From: Deroplatys truncata
Taxonomy: Eukaryota > Arthropoda > Insecta > Mantodea > Mantidae
Assembly (NCBI GenBank): GCA_030765065.1
Contig: CM060987.1
Coordinates: 71,620,557 to 71,684,556 of the forward strand
Length of the DNA stretch: 64,000 nucleotides
Direction of reading: 5' to 3'
The position numbers were made by a program, and so were the translations under genes. The notes beneath the pieces were generated by a model. That model saw only the letters and a list, made by a program, of their open reading frames with translations, did not search any database and was not told the origin of the DNA. Positions within the stretch are counted from its first letter, which is position 1. Each line of letters opens with the position of its first letter. This document shows, piece after piece, positions 57,851 to 64,000 of this stretch.

Positions 57851-58730
57851 TTTTTACTTTCTCTACTACGTATAGTAAGTAGGGGAAGTATTGTATTCCA
57901 CCCAAAAATTCGATACCGAGATTTCACCGGAAATACATGTTTTGAGACCCCCTGAATCCAAAAAAAGCATTTTTGGAAACATGTGTGTGTGTGTGTGTCT
58001 CTGTCTGTCTGTCTGTGAACAGCATAACTCAGAAACGAACAGTGGGATAAACACCAAACTTGGTATTTAGGTTCAGTATCTTCCAAGGATGCGACACGAA
58101 GGTTTTCAAGAAAATCCCCCACCCCAATTACGCTTTATATGGAACATTTTTCGAAAATTTTAATTTTCTCAAAAATAGCTCTAACGATTTTGATTAAAAT
58201 ATCATGTGTTTAAGACATTTTTATGACATAAAATGTATATCTTGAATTTCCTGGGAATGTCTCCAAAAGTATTCTTTTGCATAACTGGTAAACCATAAGA
58301 GATAGACAAAATTTTACTACACAAAAAATGTAGATCGCGTTAAAATACACAATTTATGTCATATACATTTTTATTGTTGAGTGAACCATTTTCGAGATAT
58401 TACTTGTTATTCCGTTAAATTTTTCAATAATTTTCTCAAATGGGAAGACGTTATTCATTTTTTTGTCTTGGATATGCAAAGAGTATTAATCTGTGGGAAA
58501 GGGAATGGTGCTGCACCTAGCAACCAGCTATTAAGAGATATGTATGTGCTTAAAGGCTACTGTATTTCCAAATTGTTCTTGTAAATATATATTCCCCTTA
58601 CATCTACAAGAAAATTAGCAATAAGACTCTGCAAGTGTTTATGTCGATTAACATGATTAGATGGAGAATAAGCGTTTGTAAAAATAGTTTGTACAAGAGT
58701 AGAGAAAGTCATGTGAGTTTAACACATCAG
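57851..58730 (+). repeat. Dispersed repeat A, best-preserved copy (880 bp)
   Basis: This is the reference copy used here. It starts TTTTTACTTTCTCTACTACG, has a near-palindrome TACTACGTATAGTA at 57,865-57,878, and ends GTGAGTTTAACACATCAG. A TG then TCTG tract lies at about 57,979-58,017. Open frames on the reverse strand (57,841-58,122) are not conserved among copies, so the repeat is taken as non-coding. There are no terminal inverted repeats, no A tail and no tRNA-like boxes. The class is unknown; a non-autonomous element mobilised by another is likely. Confidence 0.9.
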
Positions 58731-61232
58731 ATTTTTTTTATATACACCAATCAAATACTCCAGTTTATGTCTGGAGACGTCTATAATTGTGCACCCCTAT
58801 TTTAACTTATCCTCACGACACGACACTACTACATATACAGACATTTTGAAATATTGTAGATGTTAAGTTGACGTGCCTTATTGTGAATATAATTATATAT
58901 TATAATTATTATGCATTATTAAAACATTATTTGAATTTTTCAAACATGTATTATATTGCATGACAGTTTCATTTAATAAATACTAAAGTCATGCCCTGCC
59001 AGGGTTATAAATGGCTTCTAATTGCATAAATGCATGCAAAATATATTGGATATTTTGCGTTTCTTAAGGTTTAGGGTATAGAAACGTTACGTTTCAATTG
59101 TTTTCCTCAACTGAGAGAATATGGCAACGGCGTAAAAGCATCCAAGAAAATAGGACATCCGTATTTAAGTTGCTTTTCTTTACGTGAATATTGGATTTAA
59201 AAAGCAATGTGTTATATGTGAAAATCATGAACCTGCTTTTCAGATTCTGCCCGCCAAAGCAGTCACGGTAAAAATGTTAGTACTTTTTATCTTGACTGTG
59301 CTGAGATTTGACTTTCATGAAGTGCATTCAAACCAGGGCATCGCCGCGATACGAGAGGTGTGATGCGATATAGGCCATTGCTGCTCCGATGTTGGCATTC
59401 ACTTAGCGTTGTGTATCGGACGGATATACATTTCGTTTCGCTCCTTCTTTTGTGGATATCATTTTAGCTTTCCTGAAATGTAAGGAAGTTGGCAGAGACG
59501 GATTGTCTGTGAGCGGAGACTTCACGTTTTGCAGACAGGGAAGTAATATTTGAGATTAAACGCAACCTCTCGCATTTCCCAGTCACTTTGGCAAAACGTG
59601 CCTTAAGAAAAAACGTGATATGTATTCACATGTTACAAAGAAAAGCACATTTCTTTATTTGAAATTTAATTTACAGCATTTGATAAATATGTAGTAAATC
59701 TATTTCATATTAGAGAGTTTCGTAAGTGCACCGTATTTTAAACACACAATGCGTAAAAAGCAATTCCAGGTTGTTAAATTTGAAACTAATAAACGTTTAA
59801 AACAGCTGGTTATAATGTTAACATAGTGTATACTTGGTGCCTTATGGTAAAGGTGCCAATAGCTTGCCTAGTAACAATAATACAACCTATTGATAGGCAT
59901 ATATTCAATTTCATTCCAGTTTCCTTTTAATCTGAAAAATTCAAGTTTTGTGTAGCAATGCGCTTTTAATTTTTTTCATATTTGAGCTGGTAATGAAACG
60001 ATGACGTCACGTGTTCCAACGGCTAGAAAATGTGGCTTATCTAAGCGTGAATCGAAATTTCATTCATCCTGAGGTGACAGCATTTCAATTTAATAGCTCC
60101 GGTTATAATTATGTAATAAAATACCTCAATTCCATAGCTATGTATGATCCTTTCGGTCTTTGGTGATTTCATGAAGACTTGTTCAAGTCCCCTGGGCCTG
60201 AAGCGGAAAGTAACTAAAATATCTTGAGCTTCGTTATTGTTGAAGGTAACATAAATGCTTTATAAACCGTGACGGTACTGTGTATATTTGTAGCTCATTC
60301 ACTAGAATTGCACGAAACATTCAATGCAACTCGTGTAAATTAGCACAGTTGTTACCCTCATGGAGTAAATATGTGCCACCATGAGAATTCTAAAGCATTA
60401 TACAATTGTTACATAAATGTATACGAATGTTTTGTAATTTATGTTCATTTGTTTATATCAACCAAACAGCCTTTGTAATTGCCTTGAGTTAACGAAGTCA
60501 GTTCTTTTTTCCCCTTATACCTGCGTATTTGTGCAGATTTTTATTATTAATATTCATTAGTATATCTTCATTACTATTAAAGAATAAACACCACCACTCA
60601 CCATATTATGCCGTTTAATGCGGTTTCAGAGCTTTCTAGGCATTCCATTTAGCCCATTTTATAGCGTTTATTTATAATATTGCAAATGTCCCTTTACCAT
60701 TAATAATCTACACACGATTAATGATCAACACCTCTGTATGTAGAAGAGTCTTAACCCTTCTACAGGGTTAAAATCTCTTTAAGTTATGGACCGTTGAGGT
60801 AATTGAGTTTGGCATTCGTAAAATACACATTAAACATGAATGAGATTATAAAATATGTATTAACACAGCTCTTCGCCTTCTAAGTAATGAAATTCAGCTG
60901 GTTTTTATTCACCAATGAACAGCAATTTTACAATTTAGTGTTAAAAAAAAACGTTAAAATATAATTTATTGGTTAATTACAACCCCAAAATTCATTATTT
61001 TAAAAAAGTGAGTATTAGTGTGATACAGTGTTTCCTGCCTACCCTGTCATCGTCCAGGCATGCTGTACCACCGATTATTTAACCTTGGCCCACCCCATCC
61101 TAATCCACAGGCGAGATAGAGAACACAACGGTCTAGCCACACTCCACCAACAGCACATTTCCGGCCGTGAAATAGAGGCTGCCTAAACGGCAGAGCAGTC
61201 GACTCGTAGCAAATGACTTGAAGTATTCAGCA
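58731..61232. other. Unannotated intergenic DNA
   Basis: Very AT-rich. No supported gene or repeat. Confidence 0.4.
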
Positions 61233-61234
61233 TA

Positions 61235-62468
61235 TAAAGGGTCTTTCAACATGAGTGTTCTATCTTTAAAATGTGATAGCTGCCATTGTTATTGAGTTAC
61301 AGCAGTCATTTTTTCATGTGTTTACAGTTGGTATTGACAAATACATTATCAAAATGTATCATCTGTTCGCCAAACCTTCCGTGTATTGCGTGAAGTTCAC
61401 GGTGTGCATAATCGTTCTGCGAGAGAACAATTCGGCGTTTGGTCGATAAATTTGAAAGAAGTGGTTCTGTCAGTAATCAAAGAACGCCTGTACGTAATCG
61501 ACGTAAGCGCTACAACGAAAACATACGTTCGTGAGAGTGTACACGAGAACGGAAACAAATCAATTGCTCGTCGAGCGCAAGAGTTGGGGCTATCGCTGAG
61601 CACAACTTGGCGAATTCTGCATCTGGACTTGAAGTTTCACGCTTACAAAATGGTGTTAACTCAAGAACTAAAGCCCAACGACCATAGGTTGCGCCGTGTA
61701 TTCGCTGACTGGGCTATGGAGCAATTGGAAGCTGACCCGGATTTTTGTCGAAATGTCATGTTCAGCGACGAAGCCCACTTTTGGAACGATGGTTGTGTTA
61801 CCAAAATTGCCGCTATTGGAGCAATCACAATCCAATGCAGATTCAAGAACGACCACTTCATCCCTAAAAGGTTACTGTGTGGTGTGGATTTTGGTATCGT
61901 GGAATCATTGGTCCGTATTTTTTGCAAGATGAAGCTCTGTCAATGGAGAAAGACACCGGACTCTTATAAGGGACTATTTTTGGCCTCAATTGGATGGTAT
62001 GGATCTCGGAAACATCTGGTTCCAGCAAGATGGTACCACATGTCATACTGCTCTCGAAACAATCGAACTTTTGAAGGAGAAGTTCAGAGGTTTAATCACT
62101 TCCCGTAGTGATGTTAACTGGCCCCCCGAGGTCATGTAATTTAACGCCTTTGGATTACTTCTTGCGGGGTTATGTTAAATCTTGAGTTTATGTCAACACG
62201 CCAGAAACAGTAAATGATCTTATGAATAACATCACGCGTGTTGTTCGTGAAGTTGGACCTAATTTACGTTCTTCCGTCATTGAAAATTGGGTCAACCGTA
62301 TACGCGGAACCCAACGAAGTCACGGCGGTCACTTAACTGATGTTCTATTCCACACGCAATGACATTAATTATGTCCCCAAATAAAAAAAAAGAAGAAATA
62401 AACTTCTATCATTTATAGAACATGTTTTATTTAAGTTCAATGATGGGACATTCTTGTTGAAAACCCTA
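61235..62468 (+). mobile_element. ITm (Tc1/mariner superfamily) element, whole length, defective
   Basis: The left end AAGGGTCTTTCAACATGAGTG pairs with the right end; shortened to the outer part, AGGGTCTTTCAAC faces AGGGTTTTCAAC (reverse complement, ending about 62,467). TA flanks both sides. The size of about 1.23 kb is normal for the superfamily. It encloses one broken transposase gene and nothing else. Confidence 0.85.
61345..62362 (+). pseudogene. ITm transposase with DD~40D layout, broken
   Basis: Recognisable parts lie in changing frames: SVRQTFRVLREVHGVHNR-like start (about 61,365-61,420), LVDKFERSGSVSNQRTPVRN (61,443-61,502), then 61,530-61,790 with ARRAQELGLSLSTTWRILHL (helix-turn-helix) and FCRNVMFSDEAHFWNDG with the first Asp. 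The second site is WFQQDGTTCHTALET (about 62,020). The third is NLTPLDYFL (about 62,140) after a frame change in WPPRSC. About 40 residues separate the last two Asp by my count. The C-terminus WVNRIRGTQRSHGGH ends near 62,360. All three acidic residues survive, but at least four frame changes disable the gene. Confidence 0.85.
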
Positions 62469-62469
62469 T

Positions 62470-63365
62470 ATTATGTGCTTGCGTAGGGGAAATAGCAAAA
62501 TCACGCCGTGCTGCTGCTTTCAGAGAGTAAATGCATGTATGTTAGCTTACAGAAATGTAAGTAATTTTTTTGTGAGAAAATCAGCTGTTAAAATTACAGG
62601 GGAAAAAATTACAACGAAAGGTGTAATTTTGCCTTTTAAGTATTGAAATTACAGAACAAAAATACAACTAAAGGTTTAACTCGGACACTTATTTCTTAGA
62701 ATTAATCGTTGGAACATAAGTACAATAATTGAACCTACTATCTTGCACATATTCGCAGTCTAAGGCTACAGGCAATATTTTGTTGCGCTGTTTGAATGTA
62801 CATCTGCTACCAAAAAACTAATCTTGTGAGTCGTTTTCTAGAAAATGACATTTTTCCACAAATAGTGCGCCTTTTCTCTGTGACTACTTAACTCAGAACA
62901 GTGAAACTTGGTAGCAGTGCATTTTCACCTATATATATCCCCCTTAAGTCTTTTAAATATTAAATTTGATAATACTGCTCAGCTACCTAAAGCATAAATA
63001 AAATGTCTTTCAAGGTTTGTAATATAATATATATTTGAATTCATAAATATTTTCTGAGCGTCCGTGTTACAGATTACTTGTGATAGGTGCTAACAGTTGG
63101 TATGGTCATATAAGAGTTGCTGGTTTGCCGAAATTTATCCGGAGGAGTCCTTTTCCATGCCAGTAAGCCTACGGACACGAGACGTATTTGAGTGCAAACA
63201 AATCCGCTCCTCCACGGTCAGAATGAAACCCGCAATTTGGGTGCCAAAAACTATTTAACCTGCCACCCAGGGCGACAAATTAACATGCATAAGAAACCTC
63301 TATTTAATTAGCAAATATTTTGGTGTTTCATAAAATCTTAGGTTAAAGAGCATTTACACCTGTTT
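62470..63365. other. Unannotated intergenic DNA
   Basis: No supported feature. Confidence 0.4.
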
Positions 63366-63371
63366 AGGAAA

Positions 63372-63835
63372 CTATCTATCATGGAATTTTTGGGAGTAAT
63401 TTTCCAAACGACGACCGATGTCGTCTAATGTTTCTTCGGTAAGAACCGAACGTCGTCTTTTAGATTTCTTAGGCTGAACACTTTCTGTGGCCTGAAATTC
63501 ACTGTGAAGTTCATGGATTGTTGTACCGCCGGAAACTTTTACACCTAGAAATGTTTCTGCAAATCGTACTTTCACTTGGCGAGTCTACCGAGTTAACACA
63601 TACAAATCATAAATAAATACACGCTGTGCAGTAGAAAACATATACTGAGCCGTAATATATTTCGTGACTAAGTACAGGACAAGACAAAATAATAAATAAC
63701 TCGTAATAACTGAACTACATCACATCGTCAACTCAAAACTACACTTCAACAATGCACACCAAAACCACAACAGCGCGACTTTGTTTATAGCAGCAGTGCG
63801 TTATCATGTTTTTATCATATTTCCACACGCCAGTG
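63372..63835 (-). mobile_element. ITm element, 5' fragment, copy 2 of the 25,755 family
   Basis: The outer end CACTGGCGTGTGG (minus strand from 63,835) and the leader match the copy at 25,755. The transposase N-terminus starts at the ATG at 63,641: MFSTAQRVFIYDLYVLTR, one stop, then QVKVRFAETFLGVKVSGGTT, IHELHSEF, PKKSKRRRSVLTEETLDDIG and RRLENYSQK. It breaks off near 63,375. The rest of the gene is absent. The first helix-turn-helix region is much better preserved here than at 25,967. Open frame 63,372-63,575 is the part after the stop. Confidence 0.8.
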
Positions 63836-63867
63836 AAAAAACAACGCGCAGCCGGTAATGTTGTTCA

Positions 63868-64000
63868 TAAAATACCCCTCGGGGTAACTTAAGACATAAT
63901 AAAGTGTACAAGACAAACCCACACACCCTGGAAGCATTAAAACAAAATATCCGCAAGGAAATTTCCCAACGTGAACTACGGCTAGTGATGGATAGTTTCC
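63868..64000 (+). pseudogene. ITm transposase, C-terminal fragment running off the window
   Basis: The plus strand encodes RGNLRHNKVYKTNPHTLEAL, KQNIRKEISQRELRLVMDSF without a stop up to the window end. In this family that block lies just after the last catalytic residue. The nucleotides match 26,600-26,665 (CAAAATATCCGC, AACTACGG.GAGTGATGGATAG). It lies 33 bases from the outer end of the oppositely oriented fragment before it. Confidence 0.75.

Noticed and set aside
57841-58122. 93-codon minus-strand frame in repeat A
   Set aside because: The frame is not kept in the other copies of the repeat (frameshifts and stops differ at random), so it is not a conserved protein.
1-64000. CRISPR arrays, operons, bacterial terminators
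   Set aside because: No spaced identical repeats and no bacterial gene organisation. The window is eukaryotic.
1-64000. LTR retrovirus, Polinton or other virus-like element
   Set aside because: I saw no paired long terminal repeats and no reverse transcriptase, integrase, capsid or envelope signature that I could support.

Overview
The window looks like gene-poor, AT-rich intergenic DNA from a large insect genome. No bacterial features are present: no operons, no ribosome-binding sites and no compact coding. What can be recognised is eukaryotic mobile-element debris: Tc1/mariner (ITm) transposases of insect type, hAT and piggyBac remnants, tRNA-headed SINEs, a Jockey-superfamily-type LINE ORF1, long dinucleotide microsatellites, and a roughly 0.9 kb non-coding dispersed repeat present in about fifteen pieces. 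The mix fits a neopteran insect. A cockroach or termite is my guess from memory of similar repeats; the sequence does not prove it.

Layout: 1-632 is a minus copy of dispersed repeat A. 2.65-3.04 kb is a well-preserved SINE with a perfect 13-bp target duplication. 3.8-4.2 kb is the tail of a piggyBac transposase. 6.66-7.92 kb is a whole-length but dead mariner. 11.5-12.8 kb mixes SINE pieces and repeat A. 15.47-16.56 kb is a broken DDE transposase. 17.18-17.32 kb is a 134-bp hAT MITE. 18.7-19.6, 21.2-21.7, 28.8-31.5, 49.3, 55.3 and 57.9-58.7 kb are repeat A. 23.0-23.8 kb holds SINEs. 25.75-26.75 kb is an ITm remnant. 33.75-36.5 kb is the 5' part of a LINE, probably with a deleted ITm transposase nested in it. 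37.4-38.0 kb has a Myb/SANT-like exon. 40.1-40.8 kb is another ITm remnant. 41.5-44.2 kb is a complete-length hAT element. 45.07-45.72 kb is an ITm deletion derivative with long inverted repeats. 61.2-62.5 kb is a whole-length ITm element. 63.4-64.0 kb holds two opposed ITm fragments.

The only coding segment that looks intact is the Myb/SANT-like exon at 37,437-37,758 (minus). It is open and ends at a textbook splice donor. It is either the first exon of a host gene or an accessory gene of a DNA transposon. Everything else that codes is a decayed transposon gene. I recognise no tRNA, rRNA or conserved host protein gene, and I recognise no LTR retrovirus or Polinton.

The window is best read as layered transposon history. 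At least nine Tc1/mariner-superfamily insertions from about seven lineages lie here, alongside hAT and piggyBac. Repeat A carries a microsatellite at a fixed internal position that has expanded differently from copy to copy.
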